A stretch of 44,830 nucleotides of DNA from Candidatus Thiodiazotropha sp. 'RUGA' (GCA_016842065.1 JAEPDS010000032.1:1-44830); one strand, 5' to 3'; numbered from the stretch's first letter, positions 7,392-15,677 are shown. Notes: generated from the sequence alone by a model not told the origin. Numbers and translations are program-made.

Positions 7392-8468
7392 ATGAAGAAC
7401 ACAGAAAAATCCCTCATCCAACAGATGAGGATCACTGACTTCGAGATCACCAATCGCAAAAGGCTGTTTGCCATCTCCCAGACAGATGCAGAGCATCTCA
7501 AGCAGGCCAAGCCCTACATCGAGAATGAACTGAACACCATTGTAGAAACTTTCTACAAACTCCAGACAGAGGTGCCCGATATCGCACTACTGATTGGAGA
7601 TGCCGACACATTGAGCAGACTGCACAATGCACAGAAGGCCTATATCTCCGATCTTTTTTCCGGCTTTTATGACATCAAGTATGTGAATAACCGTCTGCGT
7701 ATCGGCATGGTCCACAAGCGTATCGGTGTGGAGCCAAAACTCTACCTGGCTGCCGTTCTGACTCTGAAGCAGTTACTCATCACACATATCAGAAAGTCAA
7801 TACCTGACGAAATCAATCCGGAGCGCATAATAGAAGCACTCGAAAAGTTGCTGATGCTGGACGTTTCACTGGTATTTGACACTTACATCCGCAGCCTGAT
7901 CTCTGAAATTGAGATCGCCAAAGATCGATCGGAACAGTATGCCAGTGCGCTAGAGGAGAAGGTCAGAGAGCGCACCAGGCAACTCGAGATGCTGTCAAGA
8001 ACCGATCCGCTGACCGGGCTATTGAACAGGCAGCATTTCGATGAAATATTGAGCCAGGCACTGCGTGCCGCACAACGACGCAATGAGCCACTTACCGTCG
8101 CCTATGTCGATATCAATGACTTCAAACTCATCAATGACACACAGGGCCACCGACAGGGAGACGAGATACTTCAAAGAGTCGCCAACAGCCTGAAGATCAG
8201 CAGCCGGACCGATGATTTCTGCTTTCGCTATGGTGGTGATGAGTTTTGCATCATCATGCCGAACTGCGTAAGACAGGAAGCCAGTAATGCCTGGGCGAAA
8301 CGACTGCATGAAACATTGGCAAAACAGACAGACAATCCCAAGTTGAGTATCGGCTATGCTCAGACCGGTCCAGACAAATATATAACCACTGAGCATCTGC
8401 TTCAAATGGCCGACGAAGAGATGTATCGGGTCAAGAAACTGGCCAAAAACCACTCGAAAAAGATCTAA
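7392..8468 (+). CDS. Globin-coupled sensor diguanylate cyclase
   Basis: A 358-residue cytoplasmic protein. Residues about 10-165 form a sensor globin of the HemAT/DosC type: His108 in MVHKRIGVEPKLYL is the expected proximal haem ligand, so O2 is the likely input. A helical linker (about 166-200) leads to a GGDEF domain (about 203-358) with an intact active site, RYGGDEF (G281-F285), and an inhibitory c-di-GMP site RxxD at 272-275. It should therefore make c-di-GMP in an oxygen-dependent way with product feedback. It is divergent from the hydrogenase operon. The start ATG lacks a strong ribosome site (GGACTC only). It is a single gene with about 580 bases before the next. Confidence 0.93.
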   Translation: MKNTEKSLIQQMRITDFEITNRKRLFAISQTDAEHLKQAKPYIENELNTIVETFYKLQTEVPDIALLIGDADTLSRLHNAQKAYISDLFSGFYDIKYVNNRLRIGMVHKRIGVEPKLYLAAVLTLKQLLITHIRKSIPDEINPERIIEALEKLLMLDVSLVFDTYIRSLISEIEIAKDRSEQYASALEEKVRERTRQLEMLSRTDPLTGLLNRQHFDEILSQALRAAQRRNEPLTVAYVDINDFKLINDTQGHRQGDEILQRVANSLKISSRTDDFCFRYGGDEFCIIMPNCVRQEASNAWAKRLHETLAKQTDNPKLSIGYAQTGPDKYITTEHLLQMADEEMYRVKKLAKNHSKKI

Positions 8469-8981
8469 CTTAAGCTCCCCGTCCCAACCCAATAATCTTC
8501 GTGCAATCACTGGGCGAAATCGATCATAAACACAACGTACAGATTTCCAGGCAGATCTCTTACTGGTTTCTCAGCCCATTCAGGCATCCCATAAGAGGAA
8601 ACTTTCAAAAACCCTCTCAGATATCCTGACCTATAACACCGGTTTATGCTTCCGGTGATCATATCAGTCAGGCATGAAGACCTCCTATTGTTGGTTAACA
8701 GCCATGGCTTTCTGGTCAGCAGTCAAAAGCATATCCAGAAAACCTGCTCGGTTGAGATCTTGAGTCAACAATCATCCATCTGATTAAAACGGCTATTGCC
8801 GGGTGTAAATCTGAAATATGTTTAACACTGCTCAATCTAACTGTGATTACCAGCAGAAAGCACTACGCTTACTCAAGCCCTTCTCAAGCAGTTTATACCT
8901 AACAAATGGAGCTAACACTGTTTAATAAACTACGTAAAACTTTAATCCCTCACACCTTATTGAATCGCCTCAGACATTAAC
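8469..8981. other. Gene-free spacer after the cyclase gene
   Basis: No reading frame with protein-like character was found on either strand. The only structure seen is a small hairpin, CACCGG at 8637-8642 with CCGGTG at 8652-8657, without a T-tract; it is too far from the cyclase stop to be a convincing terminator. Base composition turns AT-rich toward the chemoreceptor gene. Confidence 0.5.
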
Positions 8982-9008
8982 TAAAGTATTAACTGGGAAC
9001 AGCGCTAA
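8982..9008 (+). promoter_or_regulatory. Sigma-28 (FliA)-like promoter for the chemoreceptor gene
   Basis: TAAAGTAT (8982-8989), an 11-base spacer, then AGCGCTAA (9001-9008). The first box matches the FliA -35 consensus TAAAGTTT at 7 of 8 positions; the second matches GCCGATAA at 5 of 8, retaining CG-x-TAA. The spacing is exactly the usual 11. It lies 39 bases before the start codon of a chemoreceptor, a gene class commonly transcribed by sigma-28. Confidence 0.5.
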
Positions 9009-9047
9009 TAGAGATCATAAACATCACTATTTTAAAGGACCAGGGAA

Positions 9048-10742
9048 ATGCAGGACCTAATCAACAATCTATCCATCAAAGCCAAACTCTTCAGTATCGC
9101 TCTATTCTTAATGTCACTTATGATTTTGAGTTCCGGGTATGCGTTAAAAGTGATGGATCAAGTTGCCGACGAACTTGACTCCATCGTCAATATCGACATC
9201 CCCATGATCAGTATCATCACGAAAATCACCGAAAACCAGTTGGAACAGAGTCGCTATTTCGAACGTTTTCTACGCTATGCGAGTAACCAACAACAAACAA
9301 CTCAAGACACACAAAAAATCGATACGAGCAAAACGCAGTTCAATCAATATGACAGCAAGATCAACGAACAGATCTCAACAGCAATCGAGCTATTACAACA
9401 CGGCGCACAAACTGCAGCAAGTCAGATCGAACGCACTGAAATGCTCACTATCGAACAATCACTGAATCAAATTGCAATCGACTATAAGAGTTTTAAACAG
9501 CATGCAAATACTATCATCAAACTCCTTACTTCCGGAAAGACAGCAGAAGCAGAAAAACTGACTGTGGCAATAGAAAAGGAAGAAGACCAGCTGACCCATC
9601 AGACAGAATCACTACTCCACGAAGTTGAACTTTTCACTGAGGAGGCTGGCCACCGAGCCGCTGAACACGAACACACAGCCATAACGATACTCACCACCCT
9701 AGCCTCAATCTCTCTGCTTATCGGAATCGCCGTCAACTGGTTACTCTCAAACAATATCACCAAGCGGGTCTCTTACTCAGTTGAACAACTTGAAACAATC
9801 GCCTCAGGTAATCTCACCAACAACCTGGAGGTATATGGGAGTGATGAAATTGGCAAACTTCAACAAGCCATGTCGAGCATGCAACAGCGAATTCGTGACA
9901 TGATCAGACACATCACCGACACCACAATACAGCTCTCGACCGCAGCGGATGAAGTTGCCACGGTCACCACCCAGACCAACAACAACATACAACAACAGCA
10001 ATCAGAGACTGAACAGATCACCACAGCCATGACTCAGATGAGTGCGACGGTAAGGGAAGTGAGCTTAAACATCGAAACCACTTCCAACTCGGCAAGTGAC
10101 GCCAACCTTCAGGTCAAGAACGGACAGGAGATGGTTACCAGCGCACTCAACGGGGTAAACAAATTAGGCGCACAGATTGAGACCAATGCCACGGTCATCT
10201 CCGAGCTTGAAAGAAACAGTGAAAACATCAATTCTGTTCTGGAAGTCATCAAAAGCATTGCAGAACAGACCAACCTGTTAGCACTTAATGCGGCCATCGA
10301 GGCGGCCCGAGCGGGAGAGCAGGGTCGAGGATTTGCCGTGGTAGCGGATGAAGTTCGAACACTCGCCGGTCGCACTCAGGAGTCCACCAGTGAAATCAAT
10401 CAAATAATCGAGGTTTTACAGATCAACTCCGCAAACGCGGTCAAGGCCATGGAGGTCAGTCGACAACAGGCCTCTTGTGTCGTCGAACAGGCTCAAAACG
10501 CCGACACGGCACTGCAGGCCATCTCGGTATCGGTTTCACAAATCGACCAGATGAGCAGCCAAATCGCCACGGCAGCAGAAGAGCAGAGCTCGGTTACCGA
10601 TGAGATGAGTCGCAACATCGACCATATCAACAATATGGCAATCCAGAATGCCAGCGGTACGCAGCAGACCTCTGCTGCGGGGGATGAGCTCTCACGTATG
10701 GCGGCGTCCCTGCAACAGATGGTATCGGCGTTCCGCATCTAG
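9048..10742 (+). CDS. Methyl-accepting chemotaxis protein
   Basis: A 564-residue transmembrane chemoreceptor. Transmembrane helix 1 is at about 14-32. A periplasmic, mostly helical sensor region of about 175 residues follows, rich in Gln and Thr and of four-helix-bundle type; its ligand cannot be told. Helix 2 is at about 212-232 ([20 protein letters not shown]), followed by a HAMP domain (about 233-285) and the cytoplasmic signalling coiled coil. The conserved tip [19 protein letters not shown] is near 405-425, followed by [15 protein letters not shown], so CheA/CheW coupling should be intact. There is no C-terminal CheR/CheB tether pentapeptide. AAAGGACCAGGGAA provides the ribosome site. 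No che genes are nearby. Confidence 0.96.
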   Translation: MQDLINNLSIKAKLFSIALFLMSLMILSSGYALKVMDQVADELDSIVNIDIPMISIITKITENQLEQSRYFERFLRYASNQQQTTQDTQKIDTSKTQFNQYDSKINEQISTAIELLQHGAQTAASQIERTEMLTIEQSLNQIAIDYKSFKQHANTIIKLLTSGKTAEAEKLTVAIEKEEDQLTHQTESLLHEVELFTEEAGHRAAEHEHTAITILTTLASISLLIGIAVNWLLSNNITKRVSYSVEQLETIASGNLTNNLEVYGSDEIGKLQQAMSSMQQRIRDMIRHITDTTIQLSTAADEVATVTTQTNNNIQQQQSETEQITTAMTQMSATVREVSLNIETTSNSASDANLQVKNGQEMVTSALNGVNKLGAQIETNATVISELERNSENINSVLEVIKSIAEQTNLLALNAAIEAARAGEQGRGFAVVADEVRTLAGRTQESTSEINQIIEVLQINSANAVKAMEVSRQQASCVVEQAQNADTALQAISVSVSQIDQMSSQIATAAEEQSSVTDEMSRNIDHINNMAIQNASGTQQTSAAGDELSRMAASLQQMVSAFRI

Positions 10743-10800
10743 ATAACTTGGTCTACTGTGCTGTTCTTCTTTGATTATTTATGAATCTCACTGGTCAGCA

Positions 10801-10833
10801 TAAATAGGGGTGTCGTTACGCCCCCCCTATTTA
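10801..10833 (+). terminator. Hairpin after the chemoreceptor gene
   Basis: TAAATAGGGG (10801-10810) pairs perfectly with CCCCTATTTA (10824-10833) around a 13-base loop, 58 bases after the stop codon. There is no T-run, so it may be a weak or factor-assisted terminator. Confidence 0.5.
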
Positions 10834-10912
10834 CAAATGGCAAATCACCGATAGCTTCACCTGTTACAATTACACACTACGGATAAACCCAAAAACTTTT
10901 GCAAAATGGATC

Positions 10913-10943
10913 TTGACCTGTCTATAACTTCATAGTTGAGACT
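10913..10943 (+). promoter_or_regulatory. Candidate MerR-type promoter/operator
   Basis: TTGACC (10913-10918) and GAGACT (10938-10943) are separated by 19 bases, the over-long spacing typical of MerR-controlled promoters, and the spacer contains the dyad CTAT-AACTTC-ATAG (10922-10935). It lies 55 bases before a small gene whose downstream neighbour is a MerR regulator, which suggests autoregulation. The -10 match is poor, so this is a proposal. Confidence 0.35.
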
Positions 10944-10997
10944 CTCCATTGATGGCTAAACACCATCACCTTAAACTCACTCTTGGAGATACTCACC

Positions 10998-11180
10998 ATG
11001 AAATCAACTTTCGTTACCAAAAAACTCTGGATTGAACTCTTTCAGGCGATTGGCCTCACTGATTCCAACATGCAACAGTGGCATCAGGAATTCGAGAGCA
11101 GATACCCGGATGGTCATCAGGAATTTCTCGAATGGATTGATATTCCTGCGGATGAGATCAGTAAGATCCGCGCGCTTTAA
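10998..11180 (+). CDS. Small protein equal to the C-terminal domain of the adjacent MerR regulator
   Basis: A 60-residue protein with no recognised enzyme or secretion motif. About 55 of its residues align without gaps to the C-terminal part (about 117-172) of the MerR protein encoded next door. Shared positions include VTK-x-x-W, E-x-x-x-x-x-GL, WH-x-EFE, P-x-x-H-Q-x-FLE and E-x-x-x-IR. It looks like a free-standing copy of that effector or dimer-contact domain. The ATG at 10998 is chosen because GGAG sits 9 bases upstream; an earlier TTG at 10983 overlaps that site. It is 66 bases from merR, separated by a strong hairpin. It could act as a partner or decoy for the regulator; this is inference. 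Confidence 0.75.
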   Translation: MKSTFVTKKLWIELFQAIGLTDSNMQQWHQEFESRYPDGHQEFLEWIDIPADEISKIRAL

Positions 11181-11188
11181 TACACTCA

Positions 11189-11228
11189 GCACATGGTACA
11201 GGCCAAGATAATTTGGCGTACCATGTGC
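11189..11228. other. Long perfect stem-loop between the small gene and merR
   Basis: GCACATGGTAC (11189-11199) pairs with GTACCATGTGC (11218-11228), and inside it GCCAA (11202-11206) pairs with TTGGC (11213-11217), giving an 11 + 5 base-pair hairpin. It begins 8 bases after the small gene's stop and ends 18 bases before the merR start. There is no T-run. It could be a terminator or processing site that sets the ratio of the two products, or an operator. Confidence 0.6.
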
Positions 11229-11246
11229 GCTTGACTGGAAAAAAAT

Positions 11247-11780
11247 ATGCTAACGGTCGGACAGGTTGCAAAACGCTATCAACTATCCAGAAGCACACTG
11301 CTCTACTACGATAATAAAGGCGTTCTAAAACCGAGTGGTAGAAATCATGCCAACTATCGTGTCTATTCACCCGAGGATATCAATAAACTCGAACGCATCA
11401 TTCTGCTCAGAAATGCGGGCATGCCCCTGGCCGATATCTCTGTTTTAATCGATAAGAGTCTCGATGAGATTGAAACTGCTCTGGAGAGCCGCCTGTTCAG
11501 CATAAACAAAGAGATTCAGACCCTAAGAAATCAACAACAGGTCATCATCAACCTGATCAGCAAGCGGGACAACCTGGACAAAACCCGCATCGTTACAAAA
11601 GAGAGATGGGTTGAGATGTTAACAGCCGCCGGACTCGATGAATCCGGCATGTGGCTTTGGCATCGGGAGTTTGAAGCCTCCTCACCCGAAGCGCATCAGG
11701 ATTTCCTTGAATCCATCGGCATCAATCAAGCAGAGATCGAGATGATCCGAAAAAAATCCGGATCGGCACACAAACCCTGA
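11247..11780 (+). CDS. MerR-family transcriptional regulator
   Basis: A 177-residue regulator. Residues 1-70 are the MerR winged helix-turn-helix (LTVGQVAKRYQLSRSTLLYY, then NYRVYSPEDINKLERI). A dimerisation coiled coil follows at about 75-112. The C-terminal region (about 115-172) is the WHxEFE domain that also occurs alone in the small protein just upstream. There is no cysteine set for metals or an iron-sulfur cluster, so a metal or SoxR-type role is unlikely and the ligand is unknown. The ribosome site is weak (GGAAAAAAAT). The region after it, to the SnoaL-like gene, is under 100 bases and may be co-transcribed. Confidence 0.9.
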   Translation: MLTVGQVAKRYQLSRSTLLYYDNKGVLKPSGRNHANYRVYSPEDINKLERIILLRNAGMPLADISVLIDKSLDEIETALESRLFSINKEIQTLRNQQQVIINLISKRDNLDKTRIVTKERWVEMLTAAGLDESGMWLWHREFEASSPEAHQDFLESIGINQAEIEMIRKKSGSAHKP

Positions 11781-11873
11781 TCACTGCAAGGTTGTTCTTC
11801 AAGGCCTGGCAGCCCATCTGGCTGCATAATGTGGTTACCACTCATAATAATCTACAGCGGCCCACCTATTGCC

Positions 11874-12257
11874 ATGAACGACACACTGCAGAACAACAAA
11901 GAGAACGCCATCAGTTTTTACCGCATGGCCTACCTGGGCAATCCCGCCGAAGCGGTGGAGCGCTACGTCGGTGATCACTATATTCAACACAACCCGCTCG
12001 TCGGTAACGGCAAACAGGCCTTCATCGACTATTTCACCGAGATGGCCAAGAGCTATCCAGAGAAAAGCATCGAGTTTGTCAGAGCGGTAGCGGAAGGTGA
12101 TCTGGTTGCCTTGCATACCCACCAGAGCTGGCCTGGCGACCAGGAGTACGTCACGATGGATTTCTTCCGTTTCGATGACACAGGAAAGATCGTCGAGCAC
12201 TGGGACTCCATTCAATCGATACCGCAGCAGGGCAAGAATGGGAATTCGATGTATTGA
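11874..12257 (+). CDS. SnoaL-like (NTF2-fold) protein
   Basis: A 127-residue protein of the SnoaL-like/polyketide-cyclase fold, close to the predicted aldol-condensation-catalysing group. Visible family features are YIQHNPLVGNGKQAF near residues 37-51 and FFRFDDTGKIVEHWD near 100-114, whose His and Asp line the pocket in this fold. The substrate is unknown; many relatives are general small-molecule binding proteins. I prefer ATG 11874 over 11829 because the extra 15 residues are hydrophobic and not family-like; neither has a clear ribosome site. It follows merR by about 93 bases and may be a target of it. Confidence 0.82.
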   Translation: MNDTLQNNKENAISFYRMAYLGNPAEAVERYVGDHYIQHNPLVGNGKQAFIDYFTEMAKSYPEKSIEFVRAVAEGDLVALHTHQSWPGDQEYVTMDFFRFDDTGKIVEHWDSIQSIPQQGKNGNSMY

Positions 12258-12316
12258 AGTGTAAGCAAACGATGCCTGTCAGGGCTCAAGCGCATGCAAA
12301 TTCGAACCAAAGGCCA

Positions 12317-13708
12317 TCAATTACTGTAGAGACTCACTTCTATCCGCTGGTTTTGCGCCGCCACATCATTCCATTCACCAGCGCTTGAGGCTTCATAAGC
12401 AGCTGGATAGGGCATCAACGGCTCATCGAAACCGTTACTGAAGAGAATGATCTCAACCGCGCCGCCACTCCTGGCCAACTCCACGTTGATGTAGTTGGCA
12501 AAGGCAACTGACTGATCATTCAGCCACTCATTGTTACTCCGGTGGTCGACCGCATAAACACACTCACTCAGCGCCATTTCACGGGGCGCCATTGTAAGCT
12601 CACCTGCCGCATTTTTACGTAGACAGAAGTTACCGTGGTTTGCCCGCAGCTCCAGGGTACCCTGAAACCCCGACTCTTTCAGTTGCCCGACCAGTTCCGA
12701 TAGCCAGAGGGCCCTTTGATCATCAAACGGACGCTCACCATAGGCAAATTCAGCACCTTGATTGGCGGCCCATTCGATCAGTTTCAACGGCAGCACAATC
12801 TCCGTCGGCGCCTCTTCCATGCGTGCTTCCACCGGTGCATTGAATTGGCTTGTGAGCTGTTCGATCTTCGCATTCTGTTGCGCAATCATCTCCGTGAGCT
12901 GATTGTCACCGCCCGCAGTGGCCGGCAGCTCCTGTCCATACAGACTCAAATAGAGCAGCACGACGGCTGCCAGGGCAAACACGCCACCCAATATGCCGCC
13001 TATGAAGGCACGTGAGCCACGACCACTCTGCTCCTCCTGAAGGGCTTCCAGCTCATACATTTCGCTGTGCAGCTCAGCAAACTGTTTGTCGAGCCTCTGT
13101 TGCATCCGCTCTTCAGACATACTCTGCTCGCGGCGGAAAAATCGCTTCAGTGACTCCCCGGCAGAGAGACTCTCCTGGAAGCTCTCCAGAGGCAGACCCA
13201 CCATCTCCACCTTGGCAGGTTTATGACGCTCATGGTCACTGATCGGGTGGACATTATCGGTCCGCACATGACGACGTACGGAATCCATCCCCTCGTTTTT
13301 GAAGTCGTGGACCAGAGAATCCTGTTCCGGCATCAGATGCAGGCTGCTGAGAACATCCTCGAAATCCTGGGCTTCAAGCTGTTTCGGCAGCACTCCGACA
13401 GCACCCAGTGCGCGTGCCTGACTGAGCGCCAACCCCCCCTCCTTGGAGGTGTACATCATCACCGGTATCACTGCTGTATTAGGATTGGATTTGATGACTT
13501 TGAGGGCCTGGAAGCCATCCATGCCAGGCATTTCGTAATCCATGAAAATCGCATCCGGTGCATTCTCATAGAGATAGTCGATGGCAGCCGCCGCAGACTC
13601 TCTTGCATCCACCGTTATGCCGTACTTCTGCAGCTTGCTAGAGAGCACTTGCCGAGCGGTTTTCGAGTCATCGACAATGAGTGCTTTTTTTGTCTGAGAT
13701 CCCGTCAC
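12317..13708 (-). CDS. Membrane-anchored response-regulator receiver with OmpA-like outer domain
   Basis: A 463-residue protein of unusual design. Residues 7-125 are a complete receiver domain: IVDD near 11-14, phosphoacceptor Asp57 in FMDYEMPGMDG, Thr/Ser near 88 and Lys109 in LPKQ. A charged, partly coiled linker (126-232) leads to one transmembrane helix (about 234-258), so the C-terminal 200 residues should lie in the periplasm. That part ends with a degenerate OmpA/MotB-like region (repeated helix SVAFANYINVELARSGG, then GEWNDVAAQNQRIEVSL). A phosphorylation signal inside may thus alter a wall-facing domain outside. The start is GTG 13708 with AGGA upstream. No kinase gene is adjacent. 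Confidence 0.75.
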   Translation of the reverse strand: MTGSQTKKALIVDDSKTARQVLSSKLQKYGITVDARESAAAAIDYLYENAPDAIFMDYEMPGMDGFQALKVIKSNPNTAVIPVMMYTSKEGGLALSQARALGAVGVLPKQLEAQDFEDVLSSLHLMPEQDSLVHDFKNEGMDSVRRHVRTDNVHPISDHERHKPAKVEMVGLPLESFQESLSAGESLKRFFRREQSMSEERMQQRLDKQFAELHSEMYELEALQEEQSGRGSRAFIGGILGGVFALAAVVLLYLSLYGQELPATAGGDNQLTEMIAQQNAKIEQLTSQFNAPVEARMEEAPTEIVLPLKLIEWAANQGAEFAYGERPFDDQRALWLSELVGQLKESGFQGTLELRANHGNFCLRKNAAGELTMAPREMALSECVYAVDHRSNNEWLNDQSVAFANYINVELARSGGAVEIILFSNGFDEPLMPYPAAYEASSAGEWNDVAAQNQRIEVSLYSN

Positions 13709-13804
13709 GACGCCAATCCTTTCCCCTGTTGTTTCTAGGTATGCTATTTCAGCAAACTACATGATAATCCATACTACAAGCCGCCCAATTAGGGGGCCGG
13801 CCTG

Positions 13805-13970
13805 TTTAGGAAGCTCTGAATAAGTCCGGGCCGACCAGATTGGTGATCAAAATGCGCCGATTCAAGGCGCCGGTCGCATGTAACAGCCCGCTTTTGCTAA
13901 GCTCTGCAACGCAGAAGCGGTACATTTTGACGACAAGATGTCGCTTCAGACTTGTTCAGAGATTCCTTTA
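13805..13970. mobile_element. MITE-like element with terminal inverted repeats and TTTA target duplication
   Basis: The 18-base ends GGAAGCTCTGAATAAGTC (13809-13826) and, in inverse orientation, GGAATCTCTGAACAAGTC (13949-13966) match at 16 of 18 positions. The element is flanked on both sides by TTTA (13805-13808 and 13967-13970), a four-base target duplication. The 122-base interior has no reading frame. It is a non-autonomous transposon remnant inserted between the receiver-protein gene and phhB, 41 bases before the phhB start, so it likely supplies or displaces the phhB promoter. Confidence 0.8.
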
Positions 13971-14011
13971 CTCAACTATATCCGACAAAAACCATTAGAG
14001 GAAATACTCCT

Positions 14012-14353
14012 ATGGAAACCCTGACACAGGAAAAGTGTGAGGCCTGTCGCGCTGACGCACCACAAGTCAGCGATCAGGAGCTTGCTGAGCTGATTCGCGC
14101 CATTCCGGACTGGAATATCGAGGTTCGGGACGGAATCATGCAGTTGGAGAAGGTCTTCACCTTCAAAACCTTTGTCGCCGCATTGGATTTCACCAACAAG
14201 GTGGGAATTCTGGCCGAGGATGAGGGCCATCACCCCGCCCTGCTGACCGAATGGGGAAAGACCACGGTCACCTGGTGGTCACACAAGATCAAAGGGCTGC
14301 ACCGCAACGACTTCATCATGGCGGCGAAGACCGATCAGCTGTATAGCGAATGA
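14012..14353 (+). CDS. phhB: Pterin-4a-carbinolamine dehydratase
   Basis: A 113-residue protein of the PhhB/DCoH family, which dehydrates 4a-hydroxytetrahydrobiopterin in pterin recycling. The signature is present: [18 protein letters not shown], with the paired active-site histidines, then [17 protein letters not shown]. The Cys-containing N-terminus ([14 protein letters not shown]) is common in bacterial members. The start at 14012 has AGAGGAAAT upstream; the longer frame would begin inside the MITE. No phenylalanine hydroxylase gene is in the window, and in many bacteria the protein serves molybdopterin or another pterin instead. Confidence 0.93.
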   Translation: METLTQEKCEACRADAPQVSDQELAELIRAIPDWNIEVRDGIMQLEKVFTFKTFVAALDFTNKVGILAEDEGHHPALLTEWGKTTVTWWSHKIKGLHRNDFIMAAKTDQLYSE

Positions 14354-14379
14354 GAGACGGGAAAGAGCAAGAGAAAGAG

Positions 14380-14569
14380 GTCCGCAAATGAACGCTAATG
14401 AACGCAAATAAGGGCAGCGAACCGGAATAGGGTTTGTGCCGGGAGAGTATCCTCCGCCAAGCTTAGCGACACTACTGAGGTGACTGGTCTCGATGCAAAG
14501 CATGGTGCTGAATTTCAGGTCATGCCGGTAAAAAAACCCATTTGCGTTTATTCGCGTTCATTTGCGGAC
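14380..14569. repeat. 190-base inverted-repeat element with 10-base internal units
   Basis: The left arm (14380-14410) and right arm (14539-14569, inverted) match at about 28 of 31 positions. Each arm contains stepped copies of the ten-base unit AAATGAACGC. The 128-base middle has no gene. It fills the space between phhB and the convergent cysteine-cluster gene. From memory, intergenic sequences with this TGAACGC-rich pattern recur in many bacterial genomes; whether it moves is not known from this sequence. Confidence 0.65.
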
Positions 14570-14585
14570 TATGAACATCAAAAAA

Positions 14586-14612
14586 GGCGCGGCAAAGCCG
14601 CACATCTTTTTT
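14586..14612. terminator. Bidirectional terminator between phhB and the YkgJ-family gene
   Basis: GCGGC (14589-14593) pairs with GCCGC (14597-14601) around AAA. On the plus strand it is followed by CATCTTTTTT, and on the minus strand by a T6 run, so it can stop transcription from both sides. It lies 8 bases after the stop of the minus-strand gene. Confidence 0.65.
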
Positions 14613-14620
14613 AAGAATCA

Positions 14621-15514
14621 TCAGGATAAGGCATCCTTCATCTGCTGCTCCTGCCTCTGTTTGTGGCGCTCGATCTCCGCCTTCTTCCGCAGCTCGAGGA
14701 GCTCTTTGCGCTGCTCGAGACGCCGCTCCAGCGCATTCGTTTTGAGTGGAATGGTGACCTCTCCGAACAGCACCTGATTCAGCAGCCTGACAGCAAACTG
14801 CATTAGCGCCAGATCCTCGTTCTCAACGCTCTCGTAGAAAGCGTCTGGCAAATCGTATGACGCTTTGAATGAGTCAGCCAGTACAAACCGACGAAACCGA
14901 TCCACATCGTAGGAACACATGAAGAAGAACTGCAGGCTGGTATCGGAGGGGCGGCCGATGGTGGGCCCAGCCGATCTCTTTTTCACCATCAGCTGCAGCC
15001 ACTCCCGGTTGAGCTGATCGTAGCGCTCGATCTCCTGCTCATTTCGATAGTCGTCGACGGCGATCTCACGATCCTCAGCGTGCCCCTTGCAGTGATCCTC
15101 CTGAATCAGGAAATATTGATTCTCTTCCTCTGGATCATTCGCTCTCTTCATCAGCATATGACCGATCGGATAGTAGCGGCAGGCGGTTGGACGATCCTTG
15201 TAGACACGGCAACCTTGATCGGTTACGAAACCACAGGCACCGCCATTGTCGGTGCGCAACTTCACACCTGGCACCCCATCCTTGTCCATCTCGAAGGGAA
15301 CCGTATGGTTTTTCAGGAACTCTGTGGCACTGATCCCAAGATGGTCCTTCAGACGCAAGATATCGTATGGCGTCAATTGAATATCGGCGTGCTGGCAACA
15401 GGCATTGAAGCAGGATATCCCCTTATGGCAACTGAACTTAATCTTGGCACTTGGCTGCAGAACCGCAGGCACGAAACTGCTCTTGACGGGAATATCGAAT
15501 TTGTCACTCACCAT
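14621..15514 (-). CDS. YkgJ-family cysteine-cluster protein
   Basis: A 297-residue cytoplasmic protein of the zinc/iron-chelating CxxCxxCC family. The cysteine set is CHKGISCFNACC (Cys29, 35, 39, 40), then CGF near 94, C near 102 and TACRYYP near 110, the pattern that binds a metal or iron-sulfur cluster. The C-terminal third is helical and ends in a long Arg/Glu/Lys/Gln coiled coil (about 262-294). The biochemical role of the family is not established. It follows aprA on the same strand after about 160 bases and may belong with the sulfur genes, though two palindromes in the gap allow its own promoter. Start ATG at 15514. Confidence 0.85.
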   Translation of the reverse strand: MVSDKFDIPVKSSFVPAVLQPSAKIKFSCHKGISCFNACCQHADIQLTPYDILRLKDHLGISATEFLKNHTVPFEMDKDGVPGVKLRTDNGGACGFVTDQGCRVYKDRPTACRYYPIGHMLMKRANDPEEENQYFLIQEDHCKGHAEDREIAVDDYRNEQEIERYDQLNREWLQLMVKKRSAGPTIGRPSDTSLQFFFMCSYDVDRFRRFVLADSFKASYDLPDAFYESVENEDLALMQFAVRLLNQVLFGEVTIPLKTNALERRLEQRKELLELRKKAEIERHKQRQEQQMKDALS

Positions 15515-15560
15515 GGGTCTCCGATATTTGCATAGCCATCCGTGAATGCAACGAAATTAC

Positions 15561-15597
15561 CTCTATAGCATAGAGTCGGTTTGTTCTGTATCAGAAC
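15561..15597. promoter_or_regulatory. Two adjacent palindromes between aprA and the YkgJ-family gene
   Basis: CTCTAT-AGC-ATAGAG (15561-15575) and GTTCTG-TAT-CAGAAC (15583-15597) are both perfect six-base-arm palindromes with three-base centres, eight bases apart. Neither has a T-run, so operators for the minus-strand gene (start at 15514) are as likely as a terminator for aprBA. Confidence 0.35.
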
Positions 15598-15677
15598 TCC
15601 GGATAACCGAGCCACGTGACATCAAACCGATCATTCCCTGTCGATCCATAGCCAGCCGATTCCAGGGTTCTCCACTG

